Assembly: GCA_900544395.1 (NCBI GenBank)
Contig: UQVC01000013.1
Coordinates: 4,260 to 68,259 of the forward strand
Length of the DNA: 64,000 bases
Direction: 5' to 3'
Origin: an uncultured Ruminococcus sp.
GTDB taxonomy: Bacteria > Bacillota > Clostridia > Lachnospirales > Lachnospiraceae
Shown here: piece by piece, positions 9,413 to 18,398 of the stretch
How positions within the stretch are numbered: the first letter of the stretch is position 1
How the letters are laid out: the number at the start of each line of letters is the position of its first letter
Notes under the pieces: generated by a model
Told to the model about the DNA's origin: nothing
The model's database searches: none
The model's input: the letters and a program-made list of their open reading frames with translations, nothing else
Translations under genes and position numbers: made by a program

Positions 9413-10120
9413 CTATTTAATTCCAATACGTCTGAAGACTTCCTGATATGCGTCTTCTACATTTCCCATGTCTCTGCGGAAACGGTCTTTGTCCAGTTTT
9501 TCATGTGTTTCTTTATCCCACAGACGGCATGTGTCCGGAGAAATCTCGTCTGCAAGGATGATCTGATCATGGAAACGTCCAAATTCAATCTTGAAATCGA
9601 TCAGTTCGATTCCTGCTTCATCAAAGAATTTTCTCAACACGTCATTCACTTTAAATGTATATTCTGTAATCTTATCGATTTCTTCTCTTGTCGCTGCTCC
9701 AATTGCAATTGCGAAATAGTCATTGATCATCGGATCTCCGAGATCATCATTTTTATAGCTGAACTCTAAAGTAGGTGCTAATAATGTTGTTCCTTCCTCG
9801 ATACCGAGTTTTTTAGAAAAGCTTCCTGCTGCCACATTGCGGACGATCACTTCCAGTGGTACGATCTCCACTTTTTTCACTGCTGTCTCACGATCACTGA
9901 GTTCTTCCACATAATGAGTCGGAACTCCTTCTTTTTCGAGAACCTGGAAGATGTAGTTTGTCATGCGGTTGTTGATCACACCTTTTCCTACGATGGTTCC
10001 TTTTTTCTCTCCGTTAAATGCTGTCGCGTCATCTTTATAATCTACGATCACAACGTCCGGATCTTCTGTCGCAAATACTTTCTTTGCTTTTCCTTCGTAA
10101 AGCTGTTCTAATTTTTTCAT
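9413..10120 (-). CDS. purC: SAICAR synthetase
   Basis: Joins CAIR to aspartate with ATP in purine synthesis. 235 residues, the usual bacterial size, with the N-terminal LYEGKAKKVF and the family motifs EVIVRNVAAGSFSKKLGIEEG and ELIDFKIEFG. The start at 10120 follows AGGACAGGTG; the open frame extends upstream to a TTG but that region overlaps the promoter. First gene of the purC-purF-purB operon. Confidence 0.96.
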   Translation of the reverse strand: MKKLEQLYEGKAKKVFATEDPDVVIVDYKDDATAFNGEKKGTIVGKGVINNRMTNYIFQVLEKEGVPTHYVEELSDRETAVKKVEIVPLEVIVRNVAAGSFSKKLGIEEGTTLLAPTLEFSYKNDDLGDPMINDYFAIAIGAATREEIDKITEYTFKVNDVLRKFFDEAGIELIDFKIEFGRFHDQIILADEISPDTCRLWDKETHEKLDKDRFRRDMGNVEDAYQEVFRRIGIK

Positions 10121-10190
10121 ACGTTCACACCTGTCCTTTTTCCTAATTTTCATTCTCTCAATTTGGGATTTCGGCACATCCCGCAGATAG

Positions 10191-10219
10191 ATTATAATAC
10201 AAGGCAGAGGGAAAATCAA
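10191..10219 (-). promoter_or_regulatory. SigA-type promoter of the pur operon
   Basis: Minus strand TTGATT, 17 bp, TATAAT, about 70 bp before purC. The promoter is embedded in a long hairpin (10198-10237). Confidence 0.7.
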
Positions 10220-10237
10220 TATTCCCCCTGCCTTGTA
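10198..10237. repeat. Long inverted repeat overlapping the pur promoter
   Basis: Ten-bp outer arms (tacaaggcag/ctgccttgta) plus five further pairs after one mismatch. The -35 box is in the loop region and the spacer is in one arm. It may terminate read-through from the PfkB gene or act as an operator; the T-run on either side is weak. Confidence 0.55.
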
Positions 10238-10369
10238 TTTTACGGCTCTTATTATTTATTTCTCTGCAAACAAATAAGTTTATCTTATATATTGTGCTTT
10301 ATTTATTACTTTTTATGTTTTTCTGTTGAATTTTTTTGCACATTTTCTATTTTGCAGCCAGTGGCTTTT

Positions 10370-11290
10370 TCAAATGTGATATTCGCCGCAAGGTCTGTCC
10401 AGCAATTTTACGATCTCTTCTCTGGATGCCAGCCAGGACTGAAACGCTGTTGCACTTCCCGCTGCAGTGCCAAGTTCCAGAGCTCTCTCATAAGAACCCG
10501 TCCTGAGATATCCCGCCAGGAATCCCGCCACCATCGAGTCCCCGGCACCGACAGAATTTACAACCGTGCCTTTTCTGGGCTTCTTTTTGTAGATCTCCCC
10601 GTTTTCCGTCACAAGGACTGCTCCATCTTTCGCCATGGACACCAGCACATTTCTCGCCCCTTTTTCCTGCAGTTTTTTTGCGTGAGCAATGATCTCCGCC
10701 TCTGTTGTCAGCACTGTCTGAAACATTTCTCCCAGTTCATGGTTATTCGGTTTGATCAAAAACGGATGATACTTCAGTACATTTAATAAGAGGTCTTTCG
10801 TTGCATCCACCACAACATTCACATTTCTGTCTTTTAAGCACATTAAGATCCATTCGTAAATATTCTCTGGAAGCGTTGATGGAATACTTCCTGCCAGAAC
10901 CAATACGTCTCCGCTTCGCAGGATTTTCAGTTTTTCAAACAGCTGCTGCAGCGCTCCCTCTGTAATCTGTGGTCCCTGCCCATTAATCTCGGTCTCCTCT
11001 CCTGCATGGATCTTGACATTGATTCTTGTCTGTCCCTGTGCAAGCGGAATAAATTCTGTTTTCATGCCAAATTCTTCCAGCATCTCCTGCAGCGCTTTTC
11101 CCGTAAATCCTGCCGTAAACCCGATTACTGTACTTTCCATACCAAGATTCAAGAGAAGAACTGAAACATTCACTCCCTTTCCTCCTGGATAAACCGCTTC
11201 ACTTGTTGTCCGGTTAATCTCACCGGGTATCAGATGTTCTGCCTGCACTACATAGTCTAACGATGGATTAAATGTCACTGTATAAATCAT
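10370..11290 (-). CDS. PfkB-family sugar kinase, 1-phosphofructokinase/tagatose-6-phosphate kinase type
   Basis: A 306-residue ribokinase-fold kinase that phosphorylates a phosphosugar. The N-terminus MIYTVTFNPSLDYVVQ and VYPGGKGVNVSVLLLNLG are typical of FruK/LacC, and the second PfkB signature NSVGAGDSMVAGFLAGYL carries the catalytic Asp. The start at 11290 gives the canonical N-terminus; its ribosome site is weak (AGGGCAGGG). There is no fructose PTS gene next to it, so fructose 1-phosphate as substrate is a family-based guess. Confidence 0.85.
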   Translation of the reverse strand: MIYTVTFNPSLDYVVQAEHLIPGEINRTTSEAVYPGGKGVNVSVLLLNLGMESTVIGFTAGFTGKALQEMLEEFGMKTEFIPLAQGQTRINVKIHAGEETEINGQGPQITEGALQQLFEKLKILRSGDVLVLAGSIPSTLPENIYEWILMCLKDRNVNVVVDATKDLLLNVLKYHPFLIKPNNHELGEMFQTVLTTEAEIIAHAKKLQEKGARNVLVSMAKDGAVLVTENGEIYKKKPRKGTVVNSVGAGDSMVAGFLAGYLRTGSYERALELGTAAGSATAFQSWLASREEIVKLLDRPCGEYHI

Positions 11291-11301
11291 AACCCTGCCC
11301 T

Positions 11302-12069
11302 TTATATATGACTTCTGCGATACTGCTGCTTCCACTTGTCCGTCAGCTGATCTGACAGATCCAACTGAAGATTATCCCGGATCTCTTTCATCTCACTTCG
11401 CAGTTCTGTATTGATCTCCGCATAGGTATCATTCTTGGTCAGAAGAATGTGATATTCCTCCATGGACATATACTTGTAGGACGCATACAAATACGGCTTC
11501 AAAAGTTTGGGATCCTCACAGATCTGATATGCCCTGTCATACATTCTCGCTGCCTGCTGGTAAAGAAACATTCTTCCATATGCAGAACCCAGACTGGCAT
11601 AAATCTTTCCATAAAATTTAGGATCGGTATTCTCGTCCTCTCCCTCATTTAAGATTGCCTGATATACCAGGATCGCCTCTTCCACTTCTCCACTCTCCAA
11701 AAGGTTATCCCCTTTGTATTTTTGTCTCTCGATATCTTTCTGATTTTTTAATCGCTCCAGCACGTTCTGAATACGAATCATCTCTGCTTCTTTGTAGATT
11801 CCGGAACTTTTCAGGATCGTCAGTACAAATTTCTCCACACTGCCCCGCATTCGGATGACATCCCGAAGCTGGTCTGCCAGTTCTTTTTTCCCGATATCTT
11901 CTTCCAGCCATCCACACAACTGTTCGTTCATGATCGTATAATCAATCAGATAGAGATTGTTGCAGAGATAATAACACAGCTCTTCCATTGTAAAAATCTT
12001 ACAATGGATCCTTGTAATCTCATACGGATGAGCCGCATGCTGATCATGACATAGAATTAAACTTCCCAT
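11302..12069 (-). CDS. TPR-containing protein of the DUF5717/DUF5716 operon
   Basis: A 255-residue soluble protein of unknown function. The first half is helical; residues about 120-215 look like two or three tetratricopeptide repeats (KGDNLLESGEVEEAILVYQA, YASLGSAYGRMFLYQQAARM, YDRAYQICEDPKLLKPYLYA). The start at 12069 is five bases after AGGAGG, and the coding region overlaps the end of the Hsp70-like gene by 26 bp, which suggests translational coupling and a joint role with the two upstream proteins. Ends 12 bp before the PfkB kinase start. Confidence 0.7.
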   Translation of the reverse strand: MGSLILCHDQHAAHPYEITRIHCKIFTMEELCYYLCNNLYLIDYTIMNEQLCGWLEEDIGKKELADQLRDVIRMRGSVEKFVLTILKSSGIYKEAEMIRIQNVLERLKNQKDIERQKYKGDNLLESGEVEEAILVYQAILNEGEDENTDPKFYGKIYASLGSAYGRMFLYQQAARMYDRAYQICEDPKLLKPYLYASYKYMSMEEYHILLTKNDTYAEINTELRSEMKEIRDNLQLDLSDQLTDKWKQQYRRSHI

Positions 12070-13327
12070 CATTTCCTCCTAAATGTATTATCTTCTCTTC
12101 CTGGAAATCCGTCGGTGGAAAAAACTCTCCAAATCCCACATCCCTCACCGTAATCTTACAGGTTTTCTCATCCAGGAACAGCGTTTCTATCTGAAGCCGC
12201 ATGGAATATTCCCCTCTCTTTGGAAGTCCCCCAAGAGGGATCACTTCTGTCTTTAACGTCCCCTGCACAAGAGATTCAATATGCAGTTCAATATCCTGCG
12301 TATCTTCCAGAAGTACTTCCCACTGGTTGTTCGATTCATACCAGTGTGCTCCCCAGGACACGATCGGATACCACATCTCCTGTCCGTTCACACGCATATT
12401 CACAGAAATCTGGTCTGTCAGCTTGTCCTCGGAAAGATAGACCGGATCTTCCACATGCATAAACATCTTCCGATATGCCGTATAGCAGGCTCCCTTGCTG
12501 TACAGATTGTTTCCGATAAACGCTCTTCTTCCATTGCACAGTACTCGCAGAGAGGTAGGATACCAGTTATTTTCAAACCCTTCCCCAGTCAGAAATACCG
12601 AAGATACGATCCGCTTATCAAACACACCCTCGATAAACCGGCAAAATCTGGAGTCTGCATCTTTAGCCTTATCTGCATTGAGTACCGGATAGACTGCTGC
12701 CAGTTCTTTCATATGCGCGCTGGCCACTTCATCGACTGTTACAAAAGTGGTCTTTCCGCCGCCAAGTCCAGGTTTTAAACGTCTCAGCATATACGCCTTG
12801 ATCTCATTTCTGTCACAGCAGAACAATGCCGCTTCATACTGCCAGAGTTCTTTTGGTTGATAAAACAGATAATTACAAAAACTTTCCTTATAGTCCTGAA
12901 TGAAAATATGCCTCTTTTCAATATTCATGCGCACAGCGATCCCACGGAGCATCTGAGCCAGTTCTTCTGTCAAAACTGGTACACTGAACACGATCCCGTC
13001 AATTTTCGGAAAGGACTGAAGCGAAAGCTGGATAAATTTTGCCAGCAGCCACACTGCCTCGTAAGACTCCTCTCCAAACTCGATCTTTTCTCCCGCCAGA
13101 CTTTTATCCAACAGGCGATTGACTGTAAACCCTTCTTTCAAGGTAGCCAAACGCTTAGCTTCTTTTCCGTACGCCCAGGTGTCACGGAGTTTTCCGATTA
13201 TCAGCGGTATCTGATAATTATCCGCATCTACTTCCATTGTCTCAGGCTCTGCCATCTCTTCATTATAAAAGCTGATCTGGCAGGTCTTTTCATTGATCTC
13301 ATAACCGATAATATTGCCTTGTCCCAT
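12044..13327 (-). CDS. Degenerate Hsp70/actin-fold protein (DUF5716-like)
   Basis: A 427-residue protein that I recognise only by architecture. The N-terminus GNIIGYEINEKTCQISFY resembles the phosphate-1 strand-turn-strand of DnaK-type ATPases but lacks the DLGTT signature; DGIVFSVPVLTEELAQMLRG resembles the VPA region, SSVFLTGEGFENNW the second phosphate/adenosine segment, and GNNLYSKGACYTAYRKM the following Gly-Ala helix. The last 110 residues are predicted beta-rich, like a substrate-binding sandwich. AAGGAGG precedes the start. From memory the family is DUF5716, known mainly in Lachnospiraceae. ATP binding is unproven. Confidence 0.72.
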   Translation of the reverse strand: MGQGNIIGYEINEKTCQISFYNEEMAEPETMEVDADNYQIPLIIGKLRDTWAYGKEAKRLATLKEGFTVNRLLDKSLAGEKIEFGEESYEAVWLLAKFIQLSLQSFPKIDGIVFSVPVLTEELAQMLRGIAVRMNIEKRHIFIQDYKESFCNYLFYQPKELWQYEAALFCCDRNEIKAYMLRRLKPGLGGGKTTFVTVDEVASAHMKELAAVYPVLNADKAKDADSRFCRFIEGVFDKRIVSSVFLTGEGFENNWYPTSLRVLCNGRRAFIGNNLYSKGACYTAYRKMFMHVEDPVYLSEDKLTDQISVNMRVNGQEMWYPIVSWGAHWYESNNQWEVLLEDTQDIELHIESLVQGTLKTEVIPLGGLPKRGEYSMRLQIETLFLDEKTCKITVRDVGFGEFFPPTDFQEEKIIHLGGNDGKFNSMS

Positions 13328-13342
13328 CGGAGCTGATCCTCC

Positions 13343-16300
13343 TTAATACTGTTCAAACATATGCGCCGCAATTGCATCTTCCTGTGCATATGCTTTCATC
13401 TTTTCTTCTTTTTCACTGCCTTCAGAAAGCAGAATGTCATTTAAGCGGCCATATCGTCCCGACTCCCCAAACACTGCATCTTTTACACAGCATTCTTTGT
13501 CACTTCGATACGTATTGCCGTCAATGGTCTCTTTAAAATAATACTTCAGCCGTTCATTCGAAAACAGCACAAACTTCTTCACATACAGATTTTCATACAT
13601 CGGTGTCAGAACCTCCGTCGAATAATCCACAGTTTCGGCATGATCTTTCTGCAACTGATAATACAGCATGACTCGACTGCCTTTCTGTCCTTTATACTCG
13701 ATCAACGTCTTGTCCCAAAGCTGCAGTTCAATGAGCCATTCTTTCTCATATGCCATGAAAAACGGGAAATAAATCTGTTTTCCACAAAGTTCCTGCAAAA
13801 ACTTCTTTAATGTCTTGCGCACTGCCGGAGTATATTCCCTTGTGGAGTAATACTTCAGTACTGCAATTTTACAGATGTCGATGGTCTCTTCCCCTTTTTC
13901 ATATTCTTTGCAGATAATATCAATGATGCTTTTACTCATTCTGCGCTCTTCCACAACATACTCTCTGGACATATAGACCAGATATGCCTGCTGCAGCCGG
14001 AAATATGCACCCTCTTCATAATATTCTTCAAAAATCGGAACTTCGCCGAACAGCTCTTCCGAAAACAGCATCTGAGTAATGATCCGCTCTGCCAGCTTCT
14101 GGGTGTGTACTTCATATTCTCTCGCCTCTCTCCAGAGCAGCTTCATATCACTGGTTGCTCCGCAGTAGTAATTTGCAAGATAGGTCAGGATCACCCGATC
14201 ATACTGCTTTCTTTTGAACATCTCAAAGCACACATATGTCAGGAAATCATCACACTCATAATTGTTCTCACGGATATTTCTGCTGCACAGTCCCATGATT
14301 TCTTCCGCCTGATAGTTCTCGATTCCATATTTTCGTACGCTATCCAGAGAAAGTTCTTCTACTTTTTCTTCTTTGCGGTTCTGCCGCAGCGTATTCATAT
14401 ACCGCTTGCAGATGTCCATATAGCGCAGTTCATAGAACATACGCTTGCTTTCGTATGGGATAGAATCTGTATAATGCCTTCCGTCTTTTCCTTCCCAGAC
14501 GAGCCGGTCTGTCTTGGCGTATAGAAATACTCTTGCTCCCTTTTCTGTGTATGGCGCTTTTTGTGTAATGGTTCCATCTTCTGCGATCACATGGATAAAC
14601 TTCATGTTTGGAACCCGTGTAGTAATCTCATACGCATGGCAGATATCATACAGCGCCAGGATCTGTTCGTTTTCCATGGATTCTTCTGTCAGGAAGCGCT
14701 TATAGATGATGCGCAGCATTCCGTCAATATTACGCTGTTCCAGCTGATGCCACGCAAACCGTTCCATCTCATCCCGGTAATGTGCATAAATTTCACTGGA
14801 TTCATCTTCATAAGTGATCAGATTCGAGTACAACAGCGCTTTTTTATGAAAATCCAGATTGTTGCCATGCATAAAATACAGATATACAGATCTTGGCAGA
14901 GCTTTCTTTACTTTTCCCGGCTGGATTGCTGCCATGTAAAACTCATACAGCTGAGCAATCTTTAATTCCGACTCTACCGCTTTTTCATACCATTTAAAAT
15001 AACAGTTTTCCATACAGCTTCCTTTGATCAGAAGCGTACAGATCGCCGTCAGGATCATGGATTCTTCATACATATTGTATGAAAGAACTAATGTCTTATA
15101 GAGATACCTGTCAAAATTCTTCAGCTGACTTGCCAGATTCGCAGTATACAATGCCAGCTCTTTGGTCATCAGCTTATGTTTTGCTGCAAAATACAGGACT
15201 CTCACCTCAAACATTCCCAGCTTTTTCAAAGACGAGCTCTTTTCACGAAAACACCGAAACGCCTCCAGATAAAACCAGACACTGCGGGTCTTCTCCTCAT
15301 AAAAATGATGCTCCAAAATCCGGAGACGTTCACTGATGATCTTATACTCTGAATCTACGTTAACCAGCATACAAAGGATCTTCCAGCTTTCCGGATGCTT
15401 CATATAAGATTGAGACAGTTCTTCTGCAACTCTTCGTGTACCGATCGTGTCATTGGAAAGTAATGTGGTAAGATACAGATAATAAGAGCTGATCTCCACA
15501 TTCTTCCCGATCGCAAACCGGTTGTAATTATAGGATTCCAGGATCCACTTGGCCTCTTCAAAACGCTTTGCCAGAAGACAGATATGCGCATGGGCAAGCA
15601 GATACATCTCATTGTTCTCATCCTGGCTGCGCAGATGTTCGATTTTCTTCAAAGACTCTTCACTCCAGGTATTCAAATCCAGCTTTCCGCTTTCGTAAAC
15701 CAGATAACGTCTCAGGATACTGACAAATTCTTTGTCCTGGTCTCTGCGCTCTTCTTCTCTGCAGACATCCTTTTCCACTACGATCTCATACGAAAGTGTC
15801 TCGTATGGGGACTCCAGGATCACCTGTCCAAAATTGCTTCCCTGATGCAGCTTACTGTAATCGATGATATATTCCAGGCGATACGCATTCCCGATAAATT
15901 CTTCCGTGGTGATCTTTGTGTGTTCCACACTCAGGAAATCGCCCTCTGTACGCACATCGATGGTCAGATATCCCCAGGTATTCTTTTTGATCGTAAACGT
16001 ATCTTTTCTGGACTCTTTCAGAGAAATAAAGGCTCTGCTTTCTTCTTCCAGACTCAGAAAAATCTTCTCTTTCTGCTTGCAGCCCACCAGAAATTCTTCC
16101 AATGCCTGCTGATCCAGTTCCCATTTTCTCATATTGTCGTACAGCGCCTGGATCCGCTTGTCTTCATATTTCAAAATCTCATAAAAGTCCCGGGAGCGGA
16201 ACAGCTTTTCCGCCTCTGCCGGATCCCGAAAAGACAGCTTTTTGAAATCTTCCAGACTTTGCACTTTGCCATATGTTGTCATGACAAATGGCTTTTCAAT

Positions 16301-16633
16301 AATGGCTGTAAATGCCACCTCATACTCGCCGCCATTACACACAATGGTAAATTTTCCATGCTCCACATGCCCCGGAACCAAACCTGAGCCGTCATATGTG
16401 TAAGAAATATTGACCGGATTGCCATCAAATCCCTGTTCTTCACAGCGCACTCGAAAAGAGGACGGATAGACCAGTCCCCGAATCGTCCCTTCCCCTTGAT
16501 TCTGAAGGGAAAAACTTCCTTTGTACATCTCGCCTTCGCCAACACGCATGATGATCCGCGTCTCAGGAAAAATAATCTCCGGCTGTGGAATGTGAAAATC
16601 TCCTTTGGAAAGACGTTTAATTTTATTCTTCAA
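13343..16633 (-). CDS. Large uncharacterised protein with Ig-like N-terminus and helical repeats (DUF5717-like)
   Basis: A soluble protein of about 1,096 residues, function unknown. Residues about 15-140 look like one or two Ig-like beta domains (EIIFPETRIIMRVGEGEMYK, GSFSLQNQGEGTIRGLVY), residues 230-300 like another, and most of the rest is alpha-helical and repeat-like (TPR/HEAT type). From memory it matches DUF5717. The start is uncertain: TTG at 16633 has AGGTGA at good spacing, while the frame is open to a TTG at 16666 without a clear ribosome site. First gene of a three-gene operon with the Hsp70-like and TPR proteins. Confidence 0.7.
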   Translation of the reverse strand: MKNKIKRLSKGDFHIPQPEIIFPETRIIMRVGEGEMYKGSFSLQNQGEGTIRGLVYPSSFRVRCEEQGFDGNPVNISYTYDGSGLVPGHVEHGKFTIVCNGGEYEVAFTAIIEKPFVMTTYGKVQSLEDFKKLSFRDPAEAEKLFRSRDFYEILKYEDKRIQALYDNMRKWELDQQALEEFLVGCKQKEKIFLSLEEESRAFISLKESRKDTFTIKKNTWGYLTIDVRTEGDFLSVEHTKITTEEFIGNAYRLEYIIDYSKLHQGSNFGQVILESPYETLSYEIVVEKDVCREEERRDQDKEFVSILRRYLVYESGKLDLNTWSEESLKKIEHLRSQDENNEMYLLAHAHICLLAKRFEEAKWILESYNYNRFAIGKNVEISSYYLYLTTLLSNDTIGTRRVAEELSQSYMKHPESWKILCMLVNVDSEYKIISERLRILEHHFYEEKTRSVWFYLEAFRCFREKSSSLKKLGMFEVRVLYFAAKHKLMTKELALYTANLASQLKNFDRYLYKTLVLSYNMYEESMILTAICTLLIKGSCMENCYFKWYEKAVESELKIAQLYEFYMAAIQPGKVKKALPRSVYLYFMHGNNLDFHKKALLYSNLITYEDESSEIYAHYRDEMERFAWHQLEQRNIDGMLRIIYKRFLTEESMENEQILALYDICHAYEITTRVPNMKFIHVIAEDGTITQKAPYTEKGARVFLYAKTDRLVWEGKDGRHYTDSIPYESKRMFYELRYMDICKRYMNTLRQNRKEEKVEELSLDSVRKYGIENYQAEEIMGLCSRNIRENNYECDDFLTYVCFEMFKRKQYDRVILTYLANYYCGATSDMKLLWREAREYEVHTQKLAERIITQMLFSEELFGEVPIFEEYYEEGAYFRLQQAYLVYMSREYVVEERRMSKSIIDIICKEYEKGEETIDICKIAVLKYYSTREYTPAVRKTLKKFLQELCGKQIYFPFFMAYEKEWLIELQLWDKTLIEYKGQKGSRVMLYYQLQKDHAETVDYSTEVLTPMYENLYVKKFVLFSNERLKYYFKETIDGNTYRSDKECCVKDAVFGESGRYGRLNDILLSEGSEKEEKMKAYAQEDAIAAHMFEQY

Positions 16634-16759
16634 ATTCGTCACCTGCTCATTCTTCTTACGTTGCAATTTTTTATAAATATACTATAATAAAATATTATAA
16701 CATCAACACTCTATTTCTTGCAACGGGGAATGAAAGATTTTAAAAGGAGGATTGTATAC

Positions 16760-17884
16760 ATGAATACAGTGCCAGCATTTCATGGAAGTGATATTGAAAA
16801 GGTATGCGAATATTATCAACTAAAACAAGAAACTCTCATCAATTTTGCAGCCAATGTAAATCCGCTCGGACTTTCCGAACAGGTTAAAAAAGCGCTTGCA
16901 GCTCATCTGGATCTGCTCTCTTCTTATCCGGATCGAAACTACACCAGCCTGAGAAATGTCCTCTCTGCATATTGCCAGATTCCTGCAGACTTTATCCTGC
17001 CGGGCAATGGTTCCAGTGAACTGATCTCCCTGCTGATTGAAGAACGCCGTCCAAAGCATACGATGATCCTTGGCCCCACTTATTCCGAATACTCCAGAGA
17101 ACTTGGATTTTCAGACAGCACGATCGACTGTTTTTATCTGAAACCTGAACAAAATTTCCAATTATCGGTAGAAGAACTGTGTCTGGCATTGACTGAAAAA
17201 CAGATTGATTTTCTTATTTTATGCAATCCGAACAATCCGACTTCGTCTGCTATTCTCCGCCCTGATCTAATCCGGCTTCTTACATTTTGCCAGGATCACA
17301 ACATTTTTGTGATGATTGATGAAACGTACGTAGAGTTTGCTCCCGATGTAGATGCCGTTTCCGCAGTCACTCTGACCAGACAGTTTCAAAATCTCATGGT
17401 ACTGCGCGGTGTCTCTAAATTTTTTGCCGCTCCTGGTATGCGATTCGGATACGGGATCACCGGAAATGCTGAATTTCTCAAAAAATTGAAGAGCAAACAG
17501 ATCCCATGGTCACTAAACAGCCTTGGTGCATTTGCCGGCGAACTTTTGTTTCAAGATGAAGACTATATAAAAAAGACACGCAATTTGATACTTTCCGAGC
17601 GTGAATACATGTATGCAAAGTTGTGTGAACTTCCTTTTTTCTGTGTTTATCCAGCTTATTCCAACTTTTTGCTGGTACAGCTTCAAAAAGATGGACTGAC
17701 TTCATCTGACGTATTTGAAGCCTGTATCCGGGAAGGACTTATGATCCGAGACTGCTCTTCCTTCACTGGATTAGAGGGAGAATTTGTCCGATTCTGCATC
17801 ATGAATCCAGAAGATAATCGAAGGCTTCTGACAGTGTTTCAAAAAATTTCACAAGAAGATCCATACCTGTACAAACTAAAATGA
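16760..17884 (+). CDS. PLP-dependent class I/II aminotransferase (HisC/CobD-like)
   Basis: A 374-residue fold type I PLP enzyme. NPNNPTSSAIL binds cofactor and substrate, IDETYVEF holds the PLP-contacting Asp and Tyr, and GVSKFFAAPGMRFGYG carries the Schiff-base Lys and the phosphate-binding Arg. The N-terminal HGSDIEKVCEYYQL followed by INFAANVNPLG is typical of the threonine-phosphate decarboxylase (CobD)/histidinol-phosphate aminotransferase group. No cobalamin or histidine genes are near, so the substrate is open. The start at 16760 follows AAAAGGAGG. Divergent from the DUF5717 operon. Confidence 0.82.
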   Translation: MNTVPAFHGSDIEKVCEYYQLKQETLINFAANVNPLGLSEQVKKALAAHLDLLSSYPDRNYTSLRNVLSAYCQIPADFILPGNGSSELISLLIEERRPKHTMILGPTYSEYSRELGFSDSTIDCFYLKPEQNFQLSVEELCLALTEKQIDFLILCNPNNPTSSAILRPDLIRLLTFCQDHNIFVMIDETYVEFAPDVDAVSAVTLTRQFQNLMVLRGVSKFFAAPGMRFGYGITGNAEFLKKLKSKQIPWSLNSLGAFAGELLFQDEDYIKKTRNLILSEREYMYAKLCELPFFCVYPAYSNFLLVQLQKDGLTSSDVFEACIREGLMIRDCSSFTGLEGEFVRFCIMNPEDNRRLLTVFQKISQEDPYLYKLK

Positions 17885-17941
17885 GAAATCGAATTTTCCT
17901 ACTATAAAAAGTATACCATCGTTTTCTTCTGTTCTCTTTTA

Positions 17942-17972
17942 TTTCTTACATTTTTAACAAAAATGTAAGAAA
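17942..17972. repeat. Perfect 14-bp inverted repeat before the phasin-like gene
   Basis: Arms tttcttacattttt and aaaaatgtaagaaa around a 3-base loop. It ends about 20 bp before a TATAAT (17992-17997) that is the likely -10 box of the downstream gene, so it overlaps the -35 region. It could be an operator or an AT-rich terminator of the aminotransferase gene. Confidence 0.6.
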
Positions 17973-18047
17973 CACTTTTTCCAATCCGTGCTATAATAAA
18001 AACAGGCAAACCATTCAATCACACATAGCAAAGAAAGGATGAGTTTT

Positions 18048-18398
18048 ATGGAATTTACAGAAGAATTACGAAAAGTATTTCTGGCAGGTGTCGGCGCTGT
18101 TGCCTCCACTGCGGAAAATGCAAAAGAACTGATCGACGATCTTGTACAAAAAGGCGAACTGACGGTTGCTCAGGGCCGCATGCTCAACGAAGAACTGAAA
18201 TATGCAGCTAAAGAAAAAGTCAAAGAACACGTATCTGTCACTGTAACCAGAAATTATACAGATGCCATGGACGCAGTTGATCACATGACAGAAGAAGAAT
18301 TATCTGCCCTGAAAGAAAAAATTGCTCAGGCTGAAGCTGTACGAAAAGAATCTGATACTGATCCCGCTTCTGATGAAAGGACATCTGACGAATCATAA
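18048..18398 (+). CDS. Phasin-like amphipathic helical protein
   Basis: A 116-residue protein, nearly all helix, with a hydrophobic N-terminal stretch (LRKVFLAGVGAVASTAENAK) and charged coiled-coil-like remainder ending in an acidic tail. It resembles the phasin/PhaP-like small proteins found before UbiB kinases in clostridia; there is no sign of polyhydroxyalkanoate synthesis here. The start at 18048 has AAAGGATGAG at proper distance, whereas the ATG at 18039 lies inside that ribosome site. Its stop overlaps the ATG of the kinase gene by one base (TAATG), so translation is coupled. Confidence 0.75.
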   Translation: MEFTEELRKVFLAGVGAVASTAENAKELIDDLVQKGELTVAQGRMLNEELKYAAKEKVKEHVSVTVTRNYTDAMDAVDHMTEEELSALKEKIAQAEAVRKESDTDPASDERTSDES

